DNA of 64,000 nt from Platycnemis pennipes (lineage: Eukaryota > Arthropoda > Insecta > Odonata > Platycnemididae), in NCBI GenBank assembly GCA_933228895.1, contig OW121852.1, forward strand, positions 128,397,544-128,461,543, written 5' to 3'. Positions 33,701 through 47,058 of this stretch are shown piece by piece (within the stretch, counting starts at the first letter, position 1; each line of letters begins with the position of its first letter). A model generated the notes under the pieces. It did not search any database. It saw only the letters and a program-made list of their open reading frames with translations, and was not told the DNA's origin. Both the position numbers and the translations under genes were made by a program.

Positions 33701-34830
33701 CTAATTGGTTTTTATTCAGACTGTGGATAGTACTTGCCTTACTTATTATTTATTTAATTTAATTTTTAATTGTCCAATTGAAATGGTGAAATTAGAAATT
33801 CTACTCCTCTGGAATCTACATATTTTGTTTTATTCCCAAAATGAATGTTGGAACAAATTAGAGGACTACAGTTTCTCCGGTGTTCCACATATCGTCTTCA
33901 GGTCCAAAATGAGATGCATCGATACTTGACCGTCATATATGTATAGCATGTGTGTTAGTCAGGAGGGAGCTAATATGACAGGAGCGGGCTTGATTGTTGG
34001 AGTGGCTGTTTGATTGCTGATGAGAGAGAATCTCCCCTGTTAATTATTATGGTTTCTTAAATTTTTCAATTGCTTCTCGTGTCAGTCGAGGGAAATATTT
34101 ATTTTCTCTTCCGATGATATTGCAGTTTCGATAATTTATAATAAGAACGGGTCCTGACCTGTAAATTTTGTCTCCCCTTCCCGCTCCAACGAAGCCTCCG
34201 CATGCAACCTTGAGATTAATTCCAAGGGCCTTGTTGGAATTAAACGCTGTACATGTGCAGAGTTGCAATTGTCGTCCCAGTCAAAAGGCAATAATTCGAT
34301 ACTAGTAAACTCGTGCAAACCCTTATCACTTACAAAATATGTATTTATCTATTGTTTAATTGTGAAAAAGGGGTAGTAAATATTATTCACATACAAAGAA
34401 ATACTATTTAGCAATGCAGATACATTAGTAATAGGTTAGTTATTTCCGCGATGTATAGCAATATGTCCCTTGCTGACAATCTTTTTTTAATATTTAATTT
34501 CAAACGACTCCATGGGATATTTTTATTTCGTCCAGCATGTGTCAAAATATTTTTTTCTTTTGACTTAAAATACAAACAGTCGTTTATTAGTTGTTATTTT
34601 TTGTCATGTTCCCTTATCGCATTGTTTGCTGCTGCGAGTTTCATCGCTCTCTTGTTTTGACGGCATCTTTGGGCACCCCAATTCCGGGAGTCAGTTGGCA
34701 TTAAACCTTCCGGGATGTAGGACGCATCCCTGGAACGTGAGCGAGTGCATCTTGAATACTAGTTAACACAGTCAAGTTAAAGATAAACTCTTATCTACTT
34801 ACTTCTGTCACTCAATCCACAACATTTGGA
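33701..34830. other. AT-rich spacer, nothing recognised
   Basis: No supported gene. Short ORFs are not family-like. Confidence 0.4.
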
Positions 34831-34910
34831 GACAAGGATAGGATCCCAACCCACGCGTGCAAAGCACATTGGATTAGCAATCCAAAGCCTTAACACTCGG
34901 CCACCTCGTC
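34831..34910 (-). pseudogene. tRNA-Ser(GCT) pseudogene
   Basis: 80 nt. The 7-bp acceptor stem GACGAGG/CCTTGTC is intact apart from one G-U. The anticodon arm TTGGA-TTGCTAA-TCCAA has anticodon GCT, and the long variable arm is typical of tRNA-Ser. The D loop lacks one base. The T loop has lost its TTC core, which also ruins the internal B box, so transcription and stability are doubtful. Confidence 0.75.
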
Positions 34911-35873
34911 ACTTTCCTACGATTAACGTCCGTTATTCCGTTCGCCATAAATTAGTATTCCAGCTGCTCTTTAAATAATGCCCATTCTTTTGACTTAATT
35001 CACAAACAAACTATTTAACGTAAACCAAACATGAGATGTCAAATATCGTTAAATTAATAATTTTACAGGCTTGTTATCCATCGCTATTGTATTTGTATTA
35101 CTTGAGAAATAGGGATATTCACAAAATATATAGCATAGAAAATCAGATTAACATTTCAATTATACTTTTTTAGCTTGCTAATCAAGGTACTTTGTTTGAA
35201 ATTCCACTTTTTTCTGTCGTTGCAGGATGTGATGGAGAGCTACGATTGTAAAATCACCTCCCAGAAGATGACGGGATTAAGGTGAAGAATGGACGCCGAA
35301 GAGATAAGATGGGATAGTCTCAACATCAGGAGAAATCATCGCTTGGCTCATGGGTTAACGATACTCTGGTAACATGACATTACTTTCAGGTCTGACGTTA
35401 TTCAAGGTAAAAAAACTCTTGTGTAAATTGGATGTTTGTGCATCTTTATAATTTTGTGTTTGTGTTAGGAGCCCATTGCTCCAATTCCAGACATGACGTG
35501 ATCACGGTGTCTGGTTAAATATGAAGGTTATTGGGGAAAGCAAGCTTGCTCAAAGGTATGGAGGTCCCGAAAATATCGGGGCTCCAATGGATCTGGTATT
35601 ATGGTGGAGTATACTCCACCAAACTGCAAGTGGCCACTTGCTTAGCGTGTTGACTGTAGGCAGGAATATTTTGGCATATTGTGTATTTTATATGGTGTAC
35701 TGATGTTCTGAATGTCATGTTAAATATTCTTCCATGCATGATTTTGCTTTTGCACATTTCTGTTGTCTTTGTAATTGTTTCGAGATGATTATTTATTATT
35801 TACTTTGTTCTAATCAGATCTTCCACAGGTAAGACCACGCCGTGGGCGGAGGCTCCATGGACATCCATAGCAG
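34911..35873. other. Spacer with possible splice acceptor
   Basis: TTTCTGTCGTTGCAG at 35211-35225 followed by GATGTGATGG is acceptor-like. Joined to ATG at 28344, the frame closes after 19 further codons. Otherwise nothing was recognised. Confidence 0.25.
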
Positions 35874-36566
35874 AGTAGAGTGTAGGAATAGTTAGTCAGT
35901 TTAGGATCTTTACCGGCCCATATGGCCCATCCTAAGAGTCCCTTAGCGTTGAGTTAGACGCCGCGGTAAATTTACTTTTTGTGGCTGCAAAGATTGCTCC
36001 AGTGTTAAATATCAAAATTCATGGAATCGGTGCTACTGACACTGTCTTCCCATCACTGGCGAGGGCAAATGTCTTTGGTGTCCTTTTCCGGCATTGCTTT
36101 AATGCATTTTTTGGAGCATTTATATTAAATACGAGCAACTTTGCATCCAATTCAGTGTTTTATGTGTGTATTAACCCGCTCTCTCCCTAGGCAACTCCAC
36201 AACGCCCCGGTCAGTTATCAGAGTGTAGGAATAAGTAGTCAGTTTCCAACATTTTGAACTTAAGGCTCTTCTGGCCCGTCGTAACGGTAGGATAGTTAGG
36301 ACTCGCGTCTAGCTGTAAGCGTAATTTTCTGGATGCAAAGACTGCTCTAGTATTAAATCTCAAAATTCATGGAATCGGTGCTTCTGACACTGTCTCCCCT
36401 TCAATGGGGAGCGCAGATGTCTATGATGTCCTTTTCCTGCATTGCTATAATGCATTTTTTTGGAGCATATCAATTAAATGCGAGCAGCTTTGCATCCAAT
36501 TCATTTTTTTGTGTCTGTTAACCCGCTCTCTCTCCCTAGGTAACTCCACAACGCCCCGGCCTGGTG
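35874..36566 (+). repeat. Tandem duplication, two units of about 345 bp
   Basis: Unit 1 (about 35874-36220) and unit 2 (about 36221-36566) share AGAGTGTAGGAATA, AAAATTCATGGAATCGGTGCT, GAGCA...TTTGCATCCAATTCA and the closing CAACGCCCCGG. Divergence is moderate. Both carry an acceptor-like CTCTCCCTAG, so an exon boundary could have been duplicated. Confidence 0.75.
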
Positions 36567-38800
36567 TGAAGGAAGTGACAGTGAAAGTGTTTTGTGTGAA
36601 AGTGGAAAGTGAATAAAGTGAGTGTTGTGTCAGTGTGGTTTAGTGTGTGCCGATTTCATCATTTTGTGTACACCAAGAGGACTTAAGAGACTCTATTGTT
36701 CTGACTTTTATGTAAATGTGTTCTTGTATAATAAATGCCTCTTCCTGCACCTACCCTTTCTATTCCCTCGCGGTGACAGCCGGCAAGGAAACGAGAGAGA
36801 GCAGTTAAAGCTACCGTCTGCGAAGGATTTTTTGTGAGTTATGCGTTTTTTTGTTTTAATATCGCTATCTTTATACCCTTTATATTTAAGATTTTGTGTA
36901 TTGTTTAACACGTATAGTATAGTGTGTAGGGGTTTGCATTTCGGTCGTTTGACTCGGGTCAATCCATGTGTGGTTGTTGATCTTCGGCTTTGCCTGTGCA
37001 CGGGCTCTTAGTTTTTCAGTTAGGCAGGAATCACACACTATGCGCCGTTTTGCGCAGCGGAAACATTTCTAATTTTAGATTTTTACCCATGTTGACGATT
37101 TTTTGTCTGTGTTAATAAGTTATATTGTGGACGCATTAATTAACTATCTTTTACAGATTTCTATCATTTAACTTGTATTATTTTTCAGGTGTGAATGCTA
37201 TATCTTGGAGAATGTCTTGTTGGTTGATGGATGAGTGATGATGAACAGGGTCAGCGCCGATAGGTATGCTTCTTAAATAGGTAGGGATAGGAAACATAGG
37301 GGTAGAATAGAGGGCGGGTGGGTGATGGGAAAGATAGGGCTTAATGTCGCAGGTTCTTAGTTCTTAGTCCGCTTGAATTCGTCGCGTCTTGCCCTGGCCC
37401 TGGGAGTGAAAGCGTGGAATAGACCTCTGCGCAGCCCGGAGGGGAACGCAGGGGGAAACGCCACGTTAAATGAAGGTTAATGAGCCGGTGGCGTTGACCT
37501 CCTGGGTCCGGCATGGAATAACGCCGGTGTGAGTGTGTTGTGTGAATGATCCAATATGTAGAGCAAGTCGTGACCATTTATTGACTGTATTGACTATAGT
37601 TGACTATAGCTCATATTGACTGTATCCCAATACTCACTTATTTATGATCCAAAATTTTCACTTTCGCTTTAGCTTATGGCAGAAAAACGGGCGAACTTGA
37701 ACCTAGAGGAGTCTATTTTGTGAAAAGTGCTCTCTGTGACTGGAACCCCTTCACTAGTCTTACCTTTGACTCTATTGTAACTGAGGGCGTAAAACACGGA
37801 CATAAGGCCTCTAGGAGAAATTTTTCGAACATTACTAGTCGCTAAAGGTAGTAATATAATTGCACGACCCTAATAGGCTGGCATAAAATTATTTTCCTGC
37901 AACTAATGCTTTCCTTCCCTTCGAATTCCCCTCTAAACTATTAGCTCACCCTGACCTTGCGTTCCTCGCATTTCCAACCTAAGTTTTTGCATTAGCTCTA
38001 AGGCTGCTTAGATTGCTATTGGTTGTAAATAAAAGTAAATTTAGTACCAAGACTTTGCTTATTTGTACATTGTACTTGAACGTCATATCAAATCCTTATT
38101 TTATCGATGTTTTTTTAGTACCTACTGTGAATAGATGCATACGTTTTTTTACGATTTTCATGACGAAGTTGTTATTGATCCATCTAGAGAGTACTTTGTA
38201 TCCTGCTTTATCTAATTTGATATTTTCTCACTCATTTTATTTCCTATGCCATATTATTCCTGTTTTTGGAATTGAACTTTGACATGCATTCCAATGCAGA
38301 TTTATGTTATGCAATAACAAGTCATCATGAAGTTTGGTAGATATCAGATTTTTAAGTTTACGAGTTAATTTAAATATCAGTAGTCAAGGTTATTGAAGTA
38401 ATCTGTAGTGTGTAAAAAAATGAATGCTTGTTGTAGGTGGTTGGTTGTTTTTCCTTTGCACGATCATACAAATAAATTTGTACTAAATTTTAAAATGCAT
38501 GTGTTGCATTTGAGTAGGTCATTGTTTTGTTGTTTATTAATTTATTCTACCATATAATTTATAAAGTTCCCTGTCAATCTCAAGATCGTGTAGATTCTGC
38601 AGACGATATTGTTTTTAGTTAATACTGCTAGACAGTTATTATTACTAGTAAAAATTGTCGTACGTGATAAGGATGGTAATTATGTTCCTGCCCAATTTTA
38701 AATTGAATTTTGCTCTGATAATTATAATTACTTCAAAGGCTTTATTTTATTCTACTGCTTGAATAACGTTTTGGTATATAAGTTGTGAAATTCATTTAAA
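36567..38800. other. Spacer, GC-richer patch at 37340-37580
   Basis: No gene family was recognised. 37189-37260 is bounded by acceptor- and donor-like sites. The GC-rich patch has a 78-codon minus-strand ORF that I regard as chance. Confidence 0.35.
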
Positions 38801-41800
38801 ATAAAAATTTTTACTGTCACACATTTGAAAATATGACTCAGCATATTCTATTACGCACAAGCGATTAGTTTTTGCATTTTCAGGGTGAAACTTTTTATAC
38901 TGCCTAATATATTACGTTTATCTTTTATTTTTTACTTATGTCATGTACCATGTTTGCATTTTTAAATATATATATTAAGCTTCCTGGATTATCCGTTTTT
39001 ACCCACGCAAAGTTTTTTTAATTTTACTAATATACTTTACATTTGTGGCTATATATATTTTAGTCCTATATTCTTGCGAGAAAATGATTTAAAAACACAC
39101 GTTAGTCAATGATGTGTGGATACATTTCACAATCCGGATGCGAAACTAATACATGAGATAATACAATTATCATTCACTCATCTCTGACACCAAAAGGAAA
39201 ATTGATCATTATCTCTCTTTCTTGTTTCTTTCATTTTTGCCATCAGTTCATCGTAAAGAACAATATTTTATCCTCATTTCAACAATAGTATGCCAATCAT
39301 ATGATGATTGCGAAGATTTAATTCTCCATTGACTTGAAAGTCTTTTGAATAGTTCCTTATGGAGACCATTCTGCAGTTCCTGTGTATTGCCAACGCATTA
39401 CCTTAACCTCACTTTCCTTCACATTGTCGTTATAACCGTAAAGAGTTTCAAGAGTTTAAATGAAGAAATAAAATTTTGTCTCGTTTTTTATCATGGTTTT
39501 AAAGTAATGTTAAGTGTTTAAATTTCTTAAATGATGAATGGCATTTTTTAGACTTTTTACTCTTAGTAGATTATAACATCTGATAATATGGTTATATTTT
39601 TTAGAGTTATAAAACTTGTTACAACATAAAAAGTACATTGACCCTTAACTTCTGAATCACTGAAGATGTACAAGTCTTAGTTGAAGAAAAAGACCTGCAT
39701 TGAGTAGGAACACTTTTGACTATTTTATGTTCTTCAATATGTGGCCGTTTCTTTTATAGCAGATAGAATATAGAATTAATTTTATTGGTTATACAAAATT
39801 TACAAGATGCTTCATGTAAAATAATTTTTATTTTTACTGTGCGATTTAATTTTCAAGTAGAAAGCGAGGAAAATGAGAAATTCTGCAATTTTTAGACGCT
39901 AATGTGTTAACACGCTGTCATATTTAGGCATTATTTTCCTCTATTATTGTATGGCTGGTAGAAAATAAAGCTGACAACCTCGACTGATAGCAAATGGATT
40001 CGACAAAATCATTCAAAATGAAGAGAAGACTTGAGCTCCTTCGGATACAAGGTGATCCAGTGGATGGCGTGATTTTAAAACTGACGCTTTGAAACTATTA
40101 CCTAGTAGTCTCAACATATCACGACGTTTGTAGCAGTAAGGGAAAAGTGTGTTGGGTCAGTATGGTGTCCAATATTTGAAAAATAAATTCATTTTTGTTT
40201 CAATCTCATTTGTATTTGGGTATTTAGTCACTCTAATGGTTTGTGCATATTTATACTGTGGAGCATAGTTTTACATATACGTCAAAGAGATTATAAGTGT
40301 TCGAACAATATGGATTTGAATTGGTTGCCTGCATTCTTGGCGCATTTTTGCTTTGATTTTTTTCCTTAATTCATGCAGTTCTAGTCATTGTCATTCGTGA
40401 ATTTATGATTCATAAACGACTTCTTATTGCGACTGATCGAAACAAGTTGACTTCTCGAAACTTTATTTTGGTGAAATTAACATGGCATGACTGGCCCTTT
40501 TTATGCTGTGTTACGAGTATAAATATATTCTATTTTTGCAATGCACTAGTTTAGAATCTCTATAATAATATGTCCAATTACACCTCTGCTGTACATGCAT
40601 CTACTTTACTGTACCTTTAGTATTTTAGGGCTTCATTACCTCCAGTAATTTTAGTCATTGTTTTCCGTTCACAGTCTGACATTGTTTATACTGCCCAATA
40701 TTTGTTCTAATATGTTCTAATATGTACCAAATTTAATTGAGTTTATTCAATTCTGACGATCTACGCTGAGCGTTGATCTATTTTTTTTGTTTTACGTCGA
40801 ATGTGTGGCGTAAATATTTAATTCCAGTACGTGAGAAATTCGGTATATTAATTACTAACTACATCATTACCAATTTAATCAAGATAGGATCAAATTTCTA
40901 TTTAACTATATTAATCCGAAAACTTTTGGATAAAGAATTGGCACGTCAATTGCATCATACGCACTTATCGATCGTGTTATCATTTACTTGTACTCATATG
41001 AGTATTATCCACGCAGAGTGTTATTTGACATTCACGGCTCTACTTATACTTTTTGGCTTCAATTGAATTCCTTAATAGCAGCGAATTAATGATTTACGAT
41101 CACATGTTATGACAGTCCTTGATATGTTGGTACTTTTCGCATTTCAGGTGCGAAGTTAACATCATGCGATATTATAACTTATCATTGATTCATCGATAAC
41201 ATGTAAAGGATTCTAATATCTGTCAATATGGTTCTTTCCTGTTTAATTTTTGTAACCAGGACGACATGGATAACAAAATATTATATCGCATGCAGAATTA
41301 GCAAATATTTTAATATTCATTTCTTTGAAGTCCTTCTTATTATTGCATTTATGGTGATCATCTTCCTTCTGTTATAGACCCTCTTCGCGGCTTGCAGGGT
41401 ATTTCGTAAAAATATGAGTACGTGAAGTGTTGTCATTATTTTCCTCTATTATTGTAAGCAGGTAGAAAACAAAGCTGTTCTCGACTGATTGCAAATCTAT
41501 TTTTAAAATCATTAAAAAGAAAGAGAATATTTGAGCTCTCTCCGGATACAAAGTGATCCAGTGGATTGTGTAAAGTCAAAACTGACGCTTTCAAACTAGT
41601 ACCTAGTAGTTTCAACGTATCTTGACGTCTTGTTGCGACTGATCAGAACAAGTTGACTTCTCGAAACTTTATTTTGATGAAATTAATATGGCATGACTGC
41701 TTTTTATACTGTGTTGCGAGTACTAACAGTTTCTATTTTACAATGCACTAGTTTAGAATCTCTACAATAATATATCCAAGTACTACTCAGCTGTGCATAC

Positions 41801-42481
41801 ATGTTCTATACTTTACCTTTAGAATTTTAGAGATTCATTGCCTTCAGTTATTTAAGTCCTTGTTTTTCCATTTTCACTCTGACCTTGTTTGTACTGCCAA
41901 ATATTTGCGTTTGGTATTTTATTTTCATTTTTTCTACTTGCATTATGAACTGATGTTTTCTGTTTTTATATGTACCCAATTTAATTGAGTGTATGAAATT
42001 TTGGCGATCTACGCTGAGCGTTGATCTATTTTATTTTGTTTTGCGTCGAATGTGTGGCGTAAATATTTTATTCCTGTACGTGAGCAATTCGTATATTATT
42101 TATTTATTATGAGTGTTTTCAAGTCTGTTTCCGCACTAATAGGCGCTTCAGACCGGGAGGAAAGGCAAAGGGATAGGGATGGAAGGGATGGGGTTTTGGA
42201 TGTCATCAGTATATTATTTACTAACTACACCATTACCAATTTAATCAAGAAAGGATTAAATTTATATATAACTATATTAATTCGAAAACTTTTGGTTAAA
42301 GAATTTCGCACGTCATATGCATCATACGCACTGTCGATCTTGTTTTTTTCTTGTGCTCAGTGGTTTTTGCTTTCCTTCGCATCTAATACTTCACGGTTTG
42401 TTAATTTTTATGAGTATCATCCACGCAGAGTGTTATTTGACGTCTACGGCTCCACCTATACTTCGTGATGTGAATTGGTTT

Positions 42482-43660
42482 CCTACCTACCAGCGAATTA
42501 ATGGTTTACGAGCACATGATGTGACAGTCAGTGATATGTTGGTAGTTTTCGCATTCTGGATGCGAAGTTAACATCGTGCGATAATATAACTTATCATTGA
42601 TTCACCGATGACATCTGAAGGAATCTAATATCTGTCATTATGTTTCCTTCGTGTTCAATTTTTGTCACCAGGACGACATTGGTAACAGAACATTTTATCG
42701 CATGCAGAATTAGCAAATATTTTATTGTCAATTTCTTTGAAGTCCTTAATGTTGCATGTATGGTGATCATCATCCGACTGTTATACACCCTCTTCGCGGC
42801 TTGCAGGGTATTTCGTAAAAAGATGAGTACATGAAGTTTTGTCTTTTTTTTACTCTATTATTGTATGGCAGGTAGAGAACAAAGCTGACCTCCTCGATTA
42901 ATTGCATGTGGGTTTTAAAAATCATCAAAAAGAAAGAGAATATTTGAGCTCCTTTGGATACAAATTGATCCAGTGATTGGCATGATTTTAAAACTGACGC
43001 TTTGAATCTAGTACCGAATAGTCTCAACGTATCTCAACGTTTTTAGCAATAAGGGAAAATGTGTGGGTTGGTATGGATTCCAATATTTGAAGAATAAATT
43101 CCTTTTTTTCAATCTTATTTGTATATGAGTAGTTAGTCACCCGAAGGGTTTGGTCCAGTATATACTATGGAGCATAATTTTACATTAACCTCAAAGAGAA
43201 TGTATGTGTTTGAACAATATGGATATAAATTGGTTGCCTGCATTCCTTGATTATTTTCTGCTACGATTGTTCTCCTTATTTCATGTAAATCTTTTAATCC
43301 CTGTTCGTGAATTTATTTGATTCATAAGAGCCACTGTATTGCGGCTGATCGGAACAAGTTGACTTCTCGAAACTTTATTTTGATGAAATTAATATGGCAC
43401 GACTGCCGCTTTTATGGTGTGTTGCGAGTATTAATAGTTTCTTTTTTTACATTGCACTAGTTTAGATTCTCTACAATAATGTCCAATTACAACTCGACGG
43501 TGCAGACATCTACTATACTGTACTTTCAGCATTTTAGGGCTTCATTACCTTCAATGAATTAAGTACTTGTTTTTCCATTTTCACTCTAACCTTGTTTGTA
43601 CTGCCAAATATTTGATTTTCGCATTTTATTTTCATTTTTATACTTTCATTATGAACTGAT
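42482..43660. repeat. Array unit, near-identical to 44062-45240
   Basis: Only a few substitutions separate this stretch from the one 1580 bp downstream over the first 900 bp or so. Divergence rises towards the end. It marks a recent duplication or gene conversion inside the older array. Confidence 0.8.
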
Positions 43661-44061
43661 TTTTCGTATTTTCCAATATGTACCCAATTTAATTGAGTGT
43701 TTAAAATTTTGGTGATCTGCGCTTAGCGCTGTACTTTTTTGTTTTACGTCGAATGTGTGACGTAAATATTTAATTCCTTGCTGACGTGAGCAATTCGGTA
43801 TATTAATTACTAACTACATAATTAGCAATTTAATCAAGATAGGATTACATTTATATTAAACTATGTTAATCCAAAAGTTTTGGATTAAGAATTGGCACGT
43901 CATATGCACTATCGATCGTGTATTTTTTTATTGTGCTCAGTGATTTCTGCCTTTCTTCGCATCTAATACTTCACGGCTTGTTAATTTTTATGAGTACCAT
44001 CCACGCAGAGTGTTATTTGACATCTACGGCTCCACCTATACTTTGTGATGTGAATTTATTT

Positions 44062-45240
44062 CCTACCTACCAGCGAATTAATGGTTTACGAGCACATGAT
44101 GTGACAGTCAGTGATATGTTGGTAGTTTTCGCATTCTGGATGCGAAGTTAACATCGTGCGATAATATAACTTATCATTGATTCACCGATGACATCTGAAG
44201 GAATCTAATATCTGTCATTATGTTTCCTTCGTGTTCAATTTTTGTCACCAGGACGACATTGGTAACAGAACATTTTATCGCATGCAGAATTAGCAAATAT
44301 TTTATTGTCAATTTCTTTGAAGTCCTTAATGTTGCATGTATGGTGATCATCATCCGACTGTTATACACCCTCTTCGCGGCTTGCAGGGTGTTTCGTAAAA
44401 AGATGAGTACATGAAGTTTTGTCTTTTTTTTACTCTATTATTGTATGGCAGGTAGAAAACAAAGCTGACCTCCTCGATTAATTGCTTGTGGGTTTTAAAA
44501 ATCATCAAAAAGAAAGAGAATATTTGAGCTCCTTTGGATACAAATTGATCCAGTGATTGGCATGATTTTAAAACTGACGCTTTGAATCTAGTACCGAATA
44601 GTCTCAACGTATCTCAACGTTTTTAGCAATAAGGGAAAATGTGTGGGTTGGTATGGATTCCAATATTTGAAGAATAAATTCCTTTTTTTCAATCTTATTT
44701 GTATATGAGTAGTTAGTCACCCGAAGGGTTTGGTCCAGTATATACTATGGAGCATAATTTTACATTAACCTCAAAGAGAATGTATGTGTTCGAACAATAT
44801 GGATAAAACTTGGTTGCCTGCATTCCTTGATTATTTTCTGCTACGATTGTTCTCCTTATTTCATGTAAATCTTTTAATCCCTGTTCGTGAATTTATTTGA
44901 TTCATTAGAGCCACTGTATTGCGGCTGATCGGAACAAGTTGACTTCTCGAAACTTTATTTTGATGAAATCAATATGGCATGACTGCCGCTTTTATGCTGT
45001 GTTGCGAATAATAATAGTTTCTATTTTTACAATGCACTAGTTTAGAATCTCTACAATATTGTAAATTACAACTCGACGGTGCATACATCTACTATACTGT
45101 ACGGTTTAGTATTTTAGAGCTCCATTACCTTCAATGAATTAAGTCCTTGTTTTTCCATTTTCACTCTAACCTTGTTTATACTGCCAAATATTTGCTTTTC
45201 GCATTTAATTTTCATTTTTTCTACTTGCATTATGAACTGA
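44062..45240. repeat. Array unit, near-identical to 42482-43660
   Basis: Partner of the preceding unit in the same orientation. Examples of differences: the AAGAAAAT-type words near 44809 and the region after 44970. Confidence 0.8.
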
Positions 45241-46010
45241 TTTTTCGTCTTTTCTAATATGTACCCAGTTTAATTGAGTGTATAAAATTTTGGCGATCTG
45301 CGCTGAGCATTGATCTATTTTTTTTGTTTTGTGTCGAATGTGTGGCGTAAATATTTAATTCCTTGCTGACGTGAGCGATTCGGTATATTAATTACTAACC
45401 ATATCATTACCAATTTAATCAAGATAGGATTACATTTATATTAAACTATGTTAATCCAAAAGTTTTGGATTAAGAATTGGCACGCCATATGCATCATAAG
45501 CACTATCGATCGTTTTTTTTTCTTGTGCTCAGTGATTTCTGCTTTCTTTCGCATATAATACTTCACGGCTTGTTGATTTTTATGAGAACTATCCACGCAG
45601 AGTGTTATTTGACGCCTACGGCTCTACCTATACTTTGTGATGTGAATTGAATTCCTACATACCAGCGATTTAATGGTTAACGAGCACATGTTGTGACAGT
45701 CAGTGATTTGCTGGTACTTTTCGCATTCCGGATGCGAAGTTAACATCGTGCGATAATTTAACTTATTATTGATTCATCGTTGACATCTAAAGGAATACAA
45801 CATCCATCATTATGATTCCTTCCTGTTCAAAATTTGTCACCAGGACGACAATGATAACAAAACATTTTATCGCAGAATTATTAGTCTCCATTTCTTTGAT
45901 GTTCTCCTTAAAGTTGCACGTCAATTGATCATCCACCCTCAGTAATACACCCTCTTCGTGGCTTGCCGGCTGTTTCGTAAAAATATGAGAAGAACATGAT
46001 GTGCTGTTTT

Positions 46011-47050
46011 TGTTTTAATTTTTTGGTTCTTGTAATACATTTTTGGTTGAGTTTATACTTTCACCAACTAAAAGATGTAATATATGTGGAAGGGATATGC
46101 TTGACATGATAATATGATGCCTTATTAAATATGCATAATTTTTGCGATTTTCATGACGGTTATTTTCGTAAATTTGCACCATGTCTTACAATGCAATAAA
46201 CGTCCATTTCCAAATATTTTTTTTCTAGATATTTTTTCCACTGTACATTTTTTAAATTAATTTGCTTGCATTTCGCATATGTACCATATTGCTGGAATGT
46301 TATAGAAAGCATGCATCTATTGCAATGCCTTGGAACTGATTTACAGGCAGAAAATTGCGCATTATACTCGTGTATACTTATTTACATGTTGTTTCATTCC
46401 GTATTATGTTGAGAGAGTAGATCTTTTTAGTTCCACTCTGTAAACCTTATTTTATCCTTGGCGCCTATTGCAATACACCCCTTCATCGATATTTTGTTTG
46501 TTCTTGAACTTTAACCAATTTCCTTTTACATTTTATGCTCCATAAAGTTTTAATAAAAACTATATTTTATTAAAAAATTACTTGTTTATTTATTTTATTT
46601 TTGTCTCCTTAACATGCCCATAACACATACCCCTGAGGAGAGGTCGTATCAGGCCATACATTATACTATATGTTAGTTATAAATGGAAATTATGCTGCTT
46701 AATTGAATGTAGCTGTGAGGTAATGTAATAAAATATAATGAATCAATAATAAATTCAATTGCGTTCGTCAAATACGGACGCCCGTGAGGAGGAAGACTAA
46801 TGAAGACGCTGTACTGATTTACTTCCTCTATTCAATATTTACTTTTATTTGAAATTAATATTTACCATGAATTATGCAAAAATGCTAATATTTTTGTAAT
46901 GTTCCTGTAGATAAATTTTGTAGCCACGTTGTGGGTGAATCAAATCAAGACAAAACTGAGCTTTACATATGAGATTGGAAACACACGAAAAGGTTGCTAT
47001 AGATTTACATATGGAGATCAGCTGTTATGTTGTGCAGTGGGAACATAATT
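46011..47050. other. AT-rich spacer, nothing recognised
   Basis: T- and A-rich DNA after the last array unit. No gene. Confidence 0.4.
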
Positions 47051-47058
47051 TAGTATCA

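Larger units (their letters stand above)
39080..46010. repeat. Degenerate tandem array, unit about 1.2-1.7 kb
   Basis: The same ordered landmarks recur: ATTTAATTGAGT (about 40730, 41975, 43685, 45268), GCGTAAATATT after the GTCGAATGTGTGG word, CACGCAGAGTGTTATTTGAC, GATGCGAAGTTAACATC, CCTCTTCGCGGCTTGCAGGG, AAACTGACGCTTTGAA. Spacings between ATTTAATTGAGT landmarks are near 1246, 1709 and 1581 bp. An older partial unit lies at 39080-40700. The ORFs that recur at a 1580-bp offset are repeat artefacts. The second half of each unit includes a degraded LINE tail. Confidence 0.85.

Noticed and set aside
37341..37577. 78-codon minus-strand ORF in a GC-rich patch
   Set aside because: Composition accounts for it. 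No motif was recognised.
42594..44607. Identical small ORFs repeated at a 1580-bp offset on both strands
   Set aside because: They lie in a tandem array, no codon-level constraint is visible, and frames open on both strands at once. Nucleotide identity explains the protein identity.
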